Source of the DNA: Bacteroidales bacterium
GTDB lineage: Bacteria > Bacteroidota > Bacteroidia > Bacteroidales > UBA932
Direction: 5' to 3'
DNA: 64,000 bases
Assembly: GCA_017627955.1 (NCBI GenBank)
Contig: JAGAFU010000013.1
Coordinates: 25,421 to 89,420 of the forward strand
Shown here: piece after piece, positions 27,920 through 34,992 of the stretch
Numbering within the stretch: position 1 is the stretch's first letter
Layout of the letters: each line of letters starts with the position of its first letter
Made by a program: the position numbers and the translations under genes
Notes under the pieces: model-generated
The model's database searches: none
Seen by the model: the letters and a program-made list of their open reading frames with translations, nothing else
Told to the model about the DNA's origin: nothing

Positions 27920-28915
27920 TTAATCAAGTTTTAAACCTTCATGCACCGCATACCCGACATATTCCACTCCTTCGTTCCGGCCATTATACCAAAGCTGCCA
28001 ACGTCCGTTCTCCTCATCGCGGAAAACGCTGGGCTTGTAGCAGGCGGAAGCATCGAAATAGCCCTCTGTCGGCTCAACCAAGGGATTGGCATCCAATCGT
28101 TCCCACTGGCGAATCCCGTCCGGGGAAATTGCCGCTCCGATGCGGGCGGTATTGATGTCCGAGTATCCGATGTAGAACATGATGAAACGGCCGTCAGGAA
28201 GACGATGCACCTCGCAACCGCCGATCCGGTCCTGCTCCCAACCATCACCTTTGACGAATATGGGATTAAGTGGTGAACGCTCCCAGTTCAGACCGTCTTT
28301 AGACTCGGCATAAGCGATCATATTCGGTTCATAAGTCTCACCGCAAGCGTACCACATCCGGTACACTTCCTTGTCGTCATCATAAAGGACATAGGGGTTC
28401 ATCACGGAATATCCCTCATAGTTGTACGTCGGCACCATGACAGGATCAGTCGTGACACGCTCGAAAGTCTCCCCGTCGAGCGAGACAGCGTAGCCGATCT
28501 TGCTGTAGCCCCTTGCCTGTCCGGTGTACCACATGTGATAAACTCCGTCCAGGAACAATGTGCAGGACCGGTTGAGGTTATCTTCCCAGCCGCTCGACTC
28601 GTCATATTCAAGGACTATCTTCGGCTCCGTCCAAGTGACACCATCCTCACTCCTGGAGAGGGCTATCGCTTTTTTCGGACGCCAAGAGAAATACATGTTG
28701 TATTTGGCTGGGCCATCCGGGATAACGTTGACATCGAAGCATGTTCCGAGCTCGGGGCCGCCCAGAACCGGACCATCACCTCTCTTCAACCATCCGTTCT
28801 CATGGGAAGCCGCGGGGATAAACTCCGCGTTTGCCGGCACATTCTCAGTCTTCTGCTTTGGAGATGTTGAGCAAGCGGCGCACAGCATCAGAATAATCGG
28901 TAAATAATATCTCAT
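27920..28915 (-). CDS. Five-bladed beta-propeller glycosidase/phosphorylase-like lipoprotein (GH130/GH43-like)
   Basis: 331 residues from the ATG at 28915, which places a lipoprotein signal (MRYYLPIILMLCAAC) at the N-terminus; the frame stays open upstream but that part overlaps the GH92 gene and makes no signal. The body has repeated propeller strands: MYFSWRPKKAIALSRSEDGV, LDGVYHMWYTGQARG, KIGYAVSLDGETFERV, MWYACGETYEPNMIAYAESKDGLNWE, MFYIGYSDINTARIGAAISP. This pattern fits the GH32/43/62/68/117/130 propeller superfamily. Position between two GH92 genes is the classic setting of GH130 mannoside phosphorylases/hydrolases, but I cannot point to the GH130 catalytic residues with certainty, so the family call is open. 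Confidence 0.65.
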   Translation of the reverse strand: MRYYLPIILMLCAACSTSPKQKTENVPANAEFIPAASHENGWLKRGDGPVLGGPELGTCFDVNVIPDGPAKYNMYFSWRPKKAIALSRSEDGVTWTEPKIVLEYDESSGWEDNLNRSCTLFLDGVYHMWYTGQARGYSKIGYAVSLDGETFERVTTDPVMVPTYNYEGYSVMNPYVLYDDDKEVYRMWYACGETYEPNMIAYAESKDGLNWERSPLNPIFVKGDGWEQDRIGGCEVHRLPDGRFIMFYIGYSDINTARIGAAISPDGIRQWERLDANPLVEPTEGYFDASACYKPSVFRDEENGRWQLWYNGRNEGVEYVGYAVHEGLKLD

Positions 28916-28922
28916 GTTCAAA

Positions 28923-31844
28923 TCAATGATAAATGTTAGTCTCTGTAATATCCTTAAACTTGTCCGATCCGGGAGCCTTCCAGCTCCAGCCCAGCACCTG
29001 TCCCTCGAAATCCTCAAGATAGACGAGCCGGAAGGAATGGAGTCCCTTCCTGAGAGCTATCTGCCCGGTGGCGGTGTAGTCGGAATGGGAGCCGTCGTTG
29101 TTGACCGTGAGACGGCCGTCAATCTCCAGGATGCTGCCATCGTCGCTGCGGAGCGCGAACTCCCAGAGGCCATCCTCCGGAACATCCACATAACCGGTGA
29201 ACACATAGCCGAAGTGGTCGGCATCGGAAGCGGAATCAATTGAAGGAGAAGGCATAATGCCTTTTGAGACAACCGGGGACGCAAGCACGCCAGCCGAGTT
29301 TTTGAACTCGCCGAGGTGATAGGTGTAGCGGCATCCCGGAGCCAAGCCGGACACTTTCACGGCAGGCAAATAATCGATCGGGAAAGCATGGACTACCATC
29401 TTTGGACTCGGCTCGAACCCATCCTTGAATGCCTGAGCCACCAGATAGACATCATGATCTATTCGGATAGGTTTCTCATAAACCTCAGGGGCCACCGGCA
29501 TGTCCTCGCCGTCAAACCAATAACGGATCTGGGCTCCTTCGGTTCGGGTACGGAGTTCGGCCATAAACTCCTTGTCGAAAAACCTGGGATCACCAACCAG
29601 ATAAGGAGTCGAGACGACCTTGCCATCCGACAATGAATACGGGGCCTTGAGGGCATCGCGATCGTGGCAAGGCTCTTTTGAAAGTTTGAAGGATAACTCT
29701 CCGCCACTCATCAACTGTTCAAAGGTAATATACTGCGCCTGGACCGGCTCTCCGTTGAAAGTGACTTCTTTTATGTACGCATATTCAGGATGGTCCGCGG
29801 TGATAATCAATTGTTTCCCGTTTCCGAGGGAAATTGTGGCCTTGGGGAATACCGGGGCGGAGAACACATATTCACCGGTGCCGGGGCAGAGGGGATAGAA
29901 GCCAAGCGCCCCGAAAATGTACCAGGCGCTCATCTGGCCGCAGTCCTCATTGCCGCAGAGGCCGTCGGGTCCGGTAGAGTAGAGATTGTCAATGATTTCC
30001 CTGACATAGCGCTGGGAGGACGAAGGATCACCAAGAGCCGTGTACAGCCATGCGGTAGCATGGCTTGGCTCGTTGCCGTGGGCATATTTGCCGATCCTGC
30101 CAGTGACAAACCACTCGGCATGGCCTTCAAGATCATCGTAACCCTCTGAGAATAAGGAGTCCAAAGAAGCCTTGGCGGCTTGGGCACCTCCCATCAAAGA
30201 AGCGAAGCCCGCGACATCATGGATCATGAAATGACGATACTGCCAGGCTGTGGCCTCGGTGTAATCGCGGGAGGACTCCCTGCTGGTCCCGTCGGGCGTG
30301 AAAGGCGACCTCCAGTTGCCGTCGGAATCCTTTCCCCGGAAGAAGCCCGTGGAAGTGTCCAGGATGTTCCTGTATCTGAGCGCCCTGGCGTCATATTCGG
30401 CCGCGATGTCAGCGTGGCCGAGCGATTCGGCCATCCGGGCTATGCACCAGTCGTCGTAGGCATATTCAAGGGTCATCGAGACGGACTGAGGGGTGAAGTC
30501 GCAAGGAATATAGCCGTATTTGTTGTACCAGTCGGTCGCGGGATAAGAATTTGAAGTTTCGATCATGGCCTTAAGGGCTTTCTCCCCGTCGAAACCGCGG
30601 ATCCCCCGGAGCCAGGCGTCAGCGATCACGGAAACGCAGTGGTAGCCTATCATGCAATCCACCTCCATTCCCCAAAGCGGCCAAAGAGGGAGCTGGCCAT
30701 CAATGTCGTACATGTCCAGCATACTGGACACCATGCCACCTACAAGGTTCGGCTCCAGGATGGTCATCAGCTGGTTCCAGCTGCGGAAGGTGTCCCAGAG
30801 GGACAAGGGCGAATAGAATCCTTGCGGTGCTGTCTTTACTTCCCCGAGGTGGTTTTTGTAGCGGCCGTCAACATCAGTCATCAGATTAGGCACAATCTGG
30901 CTGTGATATAGCGCCGTGTAAAACACCTTCCGTCTCTCCTTGCTTCCTCCTTCGACGACAACTTTACCGAGACTTTCGCCCCACAGGGTTTTCGAAGCCT
31001 TGAGCGCAGCATTGAAATCCGGCTCAGTCATCTCCGTAATCCGGTTATTCTCAGCGCCTTCCACATCAACGGCAGAAATCCCGACGCTGATAGTCAGCTC
31101 ATCCAGATTCTCCGGGAAGGTCAGCAGATAGCGGTCATGCCCGTCAGGCTCGCAACTGGTAAAAGGGGCTGAAAAAAGGGCTGAGAAATACACCCACCGG
31201 CTTGGAGACCATCCTTGAACGTGGCGGCCGCCTTGAATCTGGGTGTCCGAAACTTTCCGGAAAGATATTCCGTCTGGACGGGTCGAGCCCACGTTGTGCT
31301 TGAGGTCCACCAAGATCCGCCTCTCCCCTTTTCCGGAAAAAGAATATCTGTGGCAGCCCGTGTGGGGCAGCGCCGTCAATTCAGCGACGATGCTGGACTC
31401 CGGTCCCTGAGCCTTTTTCTCCGGTCCCTGAGCCTGTCGAAGGGCCGGAAGCCTTACACTATAATACCCGGCGCTGGCTTTCTCATCATTATGCGAGAAA
31501 GGTTTCGGCTCGATCACGAAACCATCCTCATTCTGAGCCACTTCCCCTATGATCGGGACGAAGAGGAAATCCCCGAGGTCACCCTGGCCGGTGCCGCTCA
31601 GATGAGTGTGGGAGAATCCGAGAATCAGGCTGTCGGAGTCATGATAACCGGCCACCCCGCCATTCGGTGTGTCCGGGCTCAGCTGCACAAGACCGAAAGG
31701 AGCTGTCGCTCCGGGATAAGTGTGGCCGTCCAAAGCCGTGCCGATAAATGGATTAACCTCCTTGACGGGATTCGTGTTTCCGGCGCATGCTACCGCTAAA
31801 ATGGCAGAGGAAATAATAATCAGTTGTCTAATCTTTATGACCAT
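28923..31844 (-). CDS. GH92 alpha-mannosidase with repeat-encoded insertion, lipoprotein
   Basis: 973 residues with a lipoprotein signal (AILAVAC, Cys20). It shares the architecture of the other two GH92 enzymes: N-terminal sandwich (VNPFIGTALDGHTYPGATAPFG), (alpha/alpha)6 domain (LWDTFRSWNQL, HGNEPSHATAWLY, GNEDCGQMSAWY), FN3-associated domain, and C-terminal PA14 domain. Residues about 134-151 (LRQAQGPEKKAQGPESS) have no counterpart in the paralogues and are encoded by the dispersed repeat at 31400-31448; the flanking strands (YYSVRLPA and IVAELTA) align cleanly with YYKVVFP and ITAELTA of the others. The insertion lies in a loop of the N-terminal domain, so folding is probably tolerated. 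The gene starts 11 bases after the ATPase stop. Confidence 0.93.
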   Translation of the reverse strand: MVIKIRQLIIISSAILAVACAGNTNPVKEVNPFIGTALDGHTYPGATAPFGLVQLSPDTPNGGVAGYHDSDSLILGFSHTHLSGTGQGDLGDFLFVPIIGEVAQNEDGFVIEPKPFSHNDEKASAGYYSVRLPALRQAQGPEKKAQGPESSIVAELTALPHTGCHRYSFSGKGERRILVDLKHNVGSTRPDGISFRKVSDTQIQGGRHVQGWSPSRWVYFSALFSAPFTSCEPDGHDRYLLTFPENLDELTISVGISAVDVEGAENNRITEMTEPDFNAALKASKTLWGESLGKVVVEGGSKERRKVFYTALYHSQIVPNLMTDVDGRYKNHLGEVKTAPQGFYSPLSLWDTFRSWNQLMTILEPNLVGGMVSSMLDMYDIDGQLPLWPLWGMEVDCMIGYHCVSVIADAWLRGIRGFDGEKALKAMIETSNSYPATDWYNKYGYIPCDFTPQSVSMTLEYAYDDWCIARMAESLGHADIAAEYDARALRYRNILDTSTGFFRGKDSDGNWRSPFTPDGTSRESSRDYTEATAWQYRHFMIHDVAGFASLMGGAQAAKASLDSLFSEGYDDLEGHAEWFVTGRIGKYAHGNEPSHATAWLYTALGDPSSSQRYVREIIDNLYSTGPDGLCGNEDCGQMSAWYIFGALGFYPLCPGTGEYVFSAPVFPKATISLGNGKQLIITADHPEYAYIKEVTFNGEPVQAQYITFEQLMSGGELSFKLSKEPCHDRDALKAPYSLSDGKVVSTPYLVGDPRFFDKEFMAELRTRTEGAQIRYWFDGEDMPVAPEVYEKPIRIDHDVYLVAQAFKDGFEPSPKMVVHAFPIDYLPAVKVSGLAPGCRYTYHLGEFKNSAGVLASPVVSKGIMPSPSIDSASDADHFGYVFTGYVDVPEDGLWEFALRSDDGSILEIDGRLTVNNDGSHSDYTATGQIALRKGLHSFRLVYLEDFEGQVLGWSWKAPGSDKFKDITETNIYH
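31400..31448. repeat. In-frame dispersed repeat, one partial and one full copy, inside a GH92 gene
   Basis: The full copy at 31421-31448 contains GGTCCCTGAGCCTGTCGAAG; a 3'-truncated copy (CCGGTCCCTGAGCC) precedes it at 31400-31413. On the coding strand these read LRQAQGPE and KAQGPE. Relative to the copies at 24854-24919 and 45585-45618 the element is inverted, yet both orientations are free of stops in the frame used. Confidence 0.8.
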
Positions 31845-31855
31845 AAACTATACCG

Positions 31856-33055
31856 CTATAAACTTCTGAAAAGATTCTTTATGCCCAGCTGGAAGAAATC
31901 TTCCAGAGGAAGTCCTTCAGGACCGACAATTAAGGATGAGACAATCCGGTCTGAGTATATTTCCTTAAATTTCTCGAAACCTGATATGTCATCTGCCCTT
32001 CCACTCTTGACCTCGATCGCCACAAGTGCCTGACCTTTCTTCAGGACATAATCGCATTCTTGCTTTTTATCATTTCTCCAATATAAAAGCTCAAAACTGT
32101 CCAGCACTGAGCGATTTGCCAAGAAGGCTCCGACAGCGGATTCAACCTGTCGTCCCCACTCCGCAGGATTTGTCCTGGCTTGGGTAAATGTGTAGAGGCC
32201 ATATCTGTTACGAAATCCATTATTATAGACTTGCATCTTAGGCACAGATTGCTTCTCTTTTATTTCCGAAGGGGAATATTTCTGAAGGGGACACACTGTC
32301 ATTGTCTTGTTCAAGATGTCCAGATAGGTTTTGATAGTAGGTACAGTCCCGTTATTCATTGTCCCCTGCATCTTCGTGAGTGATAATTCCTTGGCCGACT
32401 CCATACAAGCGATCTCGAAAACCTGACGGAGCAGTGATGGGTTCCTGATCTCATCCACTTCCAGAATATCCCTGGAAAGGATAGGTGAGATTATCGTATC
32501 TTCCATAAGATCTCTCCATCTGTCCTCGTCACTGACGTCCGGAGCCAAGCCCGGAAAGCCTCCAAAATAAATGAACTGGTCAATGCTGAACCCAAAGGCA
32601 TCCCGCATCTCGGGCCACTCCCAAAAACCCATCTTGAGAGTCTCGAAGCGTCCTTCCAAAGATTCCTCAAGTCCTTTCTGGAGCAGAACACGAGAAGAAC
32701 CGAGAAGGATCACCTTCAAGTTCCTTCCCGCGCGTGTGTCCTCATCCCACTCTTTCTTTACCTGCTCGCTCCAATTATCGACTTTCTGAATCTCATCGAT
32801 GATTAAGATCCTTTCAGCCTCACCATGGATATCCATCTTCAAACGGGATTCCTGCCATCTGTTGGCGATCCATGAAATATCGAAGCGGCTGACTCCATCA
32901 GCGGCGAAGAAATCACACGGAACCTCCGCTTGATCAACAAATTGGCCCACCATGGTAGATTTCCCGACTTGACGCGGGCCCATGACAATCTGTATTCTTC
33001 TTCTCGGCTCCGCCATCCTCGACTTAAGGATAGCGAGGTGTTGTCTTTCAAACAT
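31856..33055 (-). CDS. AAA_14/DUF4143 ATPase
   Basis: 399 residues. The Walker A motif is GPRQVGKST (26-34), Walker B lies in ILIIDEIQKVDNW, and a sensor-like LLGSSRVLLQ follows. The C-terminal half (about 205-390) is the DUF4143 domain, ending in a PD-(D/E)XK-like stretch (ECDYVLKKGQALVAIEVKSG) common to this family. Such ATPases are abundant in Bacteroidetes genomes, often next to mobile or defence genes; their role is unknown. No signal peptide or membrane segment is seen. It directly precedes GH92 (gap 11 bases) and is itself preceded by an AT-rich inverted repeat, so it may share a transcript with PUL block C. Confidence 0.9.
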   Translation of the reverse strand: MFERQHLAILKSRMAEPRRRIQIVMGPRQVGKSTMVGQFVDQAEVPCDFFAADGVSRFDISWIANRWQESRLKMDIHGEAERILIIDEIQKVDNWSEQVKKEWDEDTRAGRNLKVILLGSSRVLLQKGLEESLEGRFETLKMGFWEWPEMRDAFGFSIDQFIYFGGFPGLAPDVSDEDRWRDLMEDTIISPILSRDILEVDEIRNPSLLRQVFEIACMESAKELSLTKMQGTMNNGTVPTIKTYLDILNKTMTVCPLQKYSPSEIKEKQSVPKMQVYNNGFRNRYGLYTFTQARTNPAEWGRQVESAVGAFLANRSVLDSFELLYWRNDKKQECDYVLKKGQALVAIEVKSGRADDISGFEKFKEIYSDRIVSSLIVGPEGLPLEDFFQLGIKNLFRSL

Positions 33056-33057
33056 GT

Positions 33058-33103
33058 TTTTGTAAAATAAACTTTACAAATTTATAAAATATATTTTACA
33101 AAA
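33058..33103 (-). promoter_or_regulatory. AT-rich inverted repeat and promoter-like box upstream of the AAA_14 ATPase
   Basis: Perfect 12-base arms TTTTGTAAAATA (33058-33069) and TATTTTACAAAA (33092-33103) flank a third half-site (TTTACAAA at 33073-33080). On the minus strand TAAATTTG (33084-33077) matches the Bacteroidetes TAnnTTTG box, about 20 bases before the ATG at 33055. A matching TTTG lies only 14 bases upstream, shorter than usual. The overlap of dyad and promoter suggests an operator. Confidence 0.45.
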
Positions 33104-33135
33104 TCACCACAGGTCGCATAAAAAGCGGAACGGCT

Positions 33136-33160
33136 GTCATCCCAGGACTCATTGGGGATC
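33136..33160. repeat. GTCATCCC...GGGGATC palindromic repeat overlapping the ORF6N stop codon
   Basis: GTCATCCCaggactcattGGGGATC is a degenerate relative of the repeat at 34274-34300. The stop of the ORF6N gene (TGA at 33149-33151) lies inside it, so the repeat supplies the last residues (DPQ) and the stop. Confidence 0.6.
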
Positions 33161-34036
33161 AGCGGATATCTTTTGAATAAGTTCTTGAGGGTCGAGGTCA
33201 CGCATCAGAGAAAACGCGAACCATTTCTTTCCTAGGTCTTTCAGGGAAGCGCCGATGTGATAGACGTTGTCATCTATTATCAGGAACCGGTCATGCGCCT
33301 TTCCAAATAACCTGACATCAATTGGCGAATATTGCTCGTTATGTCTTTGGAGGTCTAAACGCAACTGCCGGTCAATCGTCTTTGTGTATATGGTGGCGCT
33401 GACCTCAGATTCCCTTTTGTCAAGTAATGTCAGAACTGTCTCGTCAATATAGTTGTCAATCAACATGATCTCTTTAGTCGCTCCCTTAATTAACTTATAG
33501 ACAAATAGGTAAGCATCAAATATCTGCCCATCATAAAAGATGCCTTGGTTTGGTATCACGGCCTGTTTTTCCATCAGAGACATAACCTGGTTAATTTTCA
33601 TGTCACTTTCTAATTGCTTAATCTCCAATCGATCTAGACGTCTGAACACATCCGCGTTTTCAGTGACAAAATGACGTAATCGCACAAATACATCTATAAT
33701 TTTAACGCTTATCTGAATGGCAGATGGGCTATGAAGTACAGCGGAAAGCATTGCGACACCTTGCTCAGTAAAAGCATATGGCCTTGAAGATGAATGTTTC
33801 AATGGCTTGAACCGGTCACAATTTGTGACCAGTTCCTCAAATTCCGCCTCGCTGATTTGAAAGCGGAATGATAGTGGAAACCTATCGGCATTCCTTTTTA
33901 CGGCCTGGTTCAAGTATTTAGTCTCAACCCCATATAAAGTTGCGATGTCTTTATCAATCACTACTTGTATGCCTCTTAAGGTTAAGATTGAATTCTCTAT
34001 CAGAGAATCAGAGATTAATGGGATGTTATCTTCCAT
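33149..34036 (-). CDS. ORF6N domain protein with C-terminal PLD-like region
   Basis: 295 residues, no signal. Residues 8-100 are an ORF6N DNA-binding domain: LTLRGIQVVIDKDIATLYGVETKYLNQAVKRN, FRFQISEAEFEELVTNCD, RPYAFTEQGVAMLSAVL (the terminal TEQGVAML is diagnostic). A helical linker (about 115-160) leads to a C-terminal region (about 165-285) with HDRFLIIDDNVYHIGASLKDLGKK, similar to the HxK...D...GS motif of phospholipase D-like nucleases, although the lysine is replaced (HDRFLIID). ORF6N proteins are common on phages and genomic islands. The leader is long (about 127 bases from a TATATTTG box) and contains a strong hairpin. Confidence 0.85.
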   Translation of the reverse strand: MEDNIPLISDSLIENSILTLRGIQVVIDKDIATLYGVETKYLNQAVKRNADRFPLSFRFQISEAEFEELVTNCDRFKPLKHSSSRPYAFTEQGVAMLSAVLHSPSAIQISVKIIDVFVRLRHFVTENADVFRRLDRLEIKQLESDMKINQVMSLMEKQAVIPNQGIFYDGQIFDAYLFVYKLIKGATKEIMLIDNYIDETVLTLLDKRESEVSATIYTKTIDRQLRLDLQRHNEQYSPIDVRLFGKAHDRFLIIDDNVYHIGASLKDLGKKWFAFSLMRDLDPQELIQKISADPQ

Positions 34037-34091
34037 AGTCTTTCAGTGTTATTAAAGATGACGATTATTGTTCCTCTTCACTCGCAAAACA

Positions 34092-34131
34092 ACAAAGCGA
34101 GTCAGGCGCGATATAGCCCAACTCGCTTTGT
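34092..34131 (-). promoter_or_regulatory. Leader hairpin upstream of the ORF6N gene
   Basis: Perfect 11-base arms ACAAAGCGAGT (34092-34102) and ACTCGCTTTGT (34121-34131) around an 18-base loop. Read on the minus strand the stem is followed by TGTTTTGC, a weak T-rich tail, so it may work as an attenuator or terminate a short leader RNA started near 34163. Arms of this length are unlikely by chance in a 270-base gap. Confidence 0.5.
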
Positions 34132-34169
34132 AGACTCTGAGTACTACAGCATTCAAACTTGTTCTAACG

Positions 34170-34177
34170 CAAATATA
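34170..34177 (-). promoter_or_regulatory. Candidate -10-type box (TATATTTG) for the ORF6N gene
   Basis: TATATTTG on the minus strand fits the Bacteroidetes TAnnTTTG consensus; no clear TTTG is seen about 20 bases upstream. It would start transcription near 34163, ahead of the leader hairpin. The rest of the 34037-34304 gap holds only the hairpin, a terminator-like stem and a palindromic repeat. Confidence 0.35.
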
Positions 34178-34210
34178 ACAATAATACTTTAATACTTTGT
34201 ATTATGCCAA

Positions 34211-34246
34211 CAAATAACGGGACGGCCGCATGGACCGTCCCGCTTT
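34211..34246 (-). terminator. Hairpin downstream of the DUF4160-DUF2442 pair
   Basis: Stem CGGGACGG/CCGTCCCG (34218-34225 with 34235-34242) followed on the minus strand by TTATTTGTTGG. It lies about 60 bases beyond the DUF2442 stop. A near copy stands at 34922-34957, in the same position relative to the next gene upstream. Confidence 0.55.
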
Positions 34247-34273
34247 CTGTTGTCATCTCCGGGTGTCTCATGA

Positions 34274-34306
34274 TGTCATCCCCGACCTGACCGGGGATCT
34301 GTCATC
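34274..34306. repeat. GTCATCCCC...GGGGATC palindromic repeat at the DUF2442 stop
   Basis: GTCATCCCCGACCTGACCGG with a following GGATCTGTCATC forms a near-perfect palindrome of a type widely dispersed in bacterial genomes. It begins within the TGA stop region of DUF2442 (coding strand CTTGATGACAGATCCCC). Confidence 0.65.
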
Positions 34307-34553
34307 AAGCGGGCTTACCGTACTTCAAAATAATATCCGAAGGGAGATCGATCCGGTCAGTCCAGAAAACACATGTCCCTGAGGAATCAACCCTGACTTG
34401 AGGGAATAGTCCTTTTTCTGATTGGAGAAAGCGGAAATCAGCGAGAGATTCGATGTCATCCTTCACATCATATATTACCTTCCGCCCGTCTTCAAACTCG
34501 ACAAGCAAAAGAAAATCATCCCTTGGAATAACTTTTCGAATTTTAGGTATCAT
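34305..34553 (-). CDS. DUF2442 domain protein
   Basis: 82 residues from the ATG at 34553 (an in-frame TTG at 34565 would add four residues and overlap the upstream gene). The sequence IRKVIPRDDFLLLVEFEDGRKVIYDVKDDI ... FPQVRVDSSGTCVFWTDRIDLPSD (shown in parts) matches DUF2442, a small beta-rich domain. It is encoded just behind a DUF4160 gene; this pairing recurs in many bacteria and is predicted to be a toxin-antitoxin-like module, unproven here. No signal peptide. A palindromic repeat overlaps its stop. Confidence 0.85.
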   Translation of the reverse strand: MIPKIRKVIPRDDFLLLVEFEDGRKVIYDVKDDIESLADFRFLQSEKGLFPQVRVDSSGTCVFWTDRIDLPSDIILKYGKPA

Positions 34554-34557
34554 CTTT

Positions 34558-34812
34558 TTACTCAAGCGGTTCCAATTTTGAAATAATTTGTGTATCCCAC
34601 ATTTTCTGAAGTTCTTCGGAATTCAGCATAAGCCACTCGCGCACCAAATGTTGAGCCATGGCTGGTAGATTCCCATCTGTCATCTCGTAGGTACGGATAT
34701 CAAAAATGCCGACAAACTCATTATAGACAGCATGAATATGCGCAGGTTCATGTTCTCTAGGTTTGAAGAACATCCTGATAATGATACCGTAAAATCTACA
34801 AATCTCAGGCAT
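34558..34812 (-). CDS. DUF4160 domain protein
   Basis: 84 residues from the ATG at 34812. The frame is open for 30 more codons upstream, but DUF4160 proteins begin at MPEICRFYGIIIRMFF, as here, so the internal Met is the better start. The diagnostic block FFKPREHEPAHIHAVYNEF (basic and histidine-rich) and the C-terminal NSEELQKMW are present. It is paired with DUF2442 downstream (4-base gap); the pair is a candidate small toxin-antitoxin unit by association only. Upstream (34813-34921) is AT-rich with no clear consensus promoter. Confidence 0.85.
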   Translation of the reverse strand: MPEICRFYGIIIRMFFKPREHEPAHIHAVYNEFVGIFDIRTYEMTDGNLPAMAQHLVREWLMLNSEELQKMWDTQIISKLEPLE

Positions 34813-34921
34813 ATAAAAATAATTTAAGTTTACGTTAAATACATTAACCATTGAGGCAACACAAATATAGCCAAACAAATCTGTAAACGCAAATCCAGTC
34901 AATATATAGCATTACGAATAT

Positions 34922-34957
34922 AAATAACGGGGCGGCCGATTGGCCGTCCCGCGTTAT
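34922..34957 (-). terminator. Terminator-like hairpin downstream of the GH127-like gene
   Basis: Arms 34926-34937 (AACGGGGCGGCC) and 34942-34955 (GGCCGTCCCGCGTT) around GATT, followed on the minus strand by a TTATTTATA tail. The 35 bases between it and the stop at 34993 contain a GGCCCGAGGGCC palindrome, part of another dispersed repeat. Confidence 0.65.
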
Positions 34958-34992
34958 ATTGTCATCCAAAGGCCCGAGGGCCGAAGGAGCTG

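Noticed and set aside
33149-34812. A complete phage-defence island
   Set aside because: Only an ORF6N protein, a small DUF pair and a generic AAA_14 ATPase are present; no recognised defence nuclease or effector set is visible.
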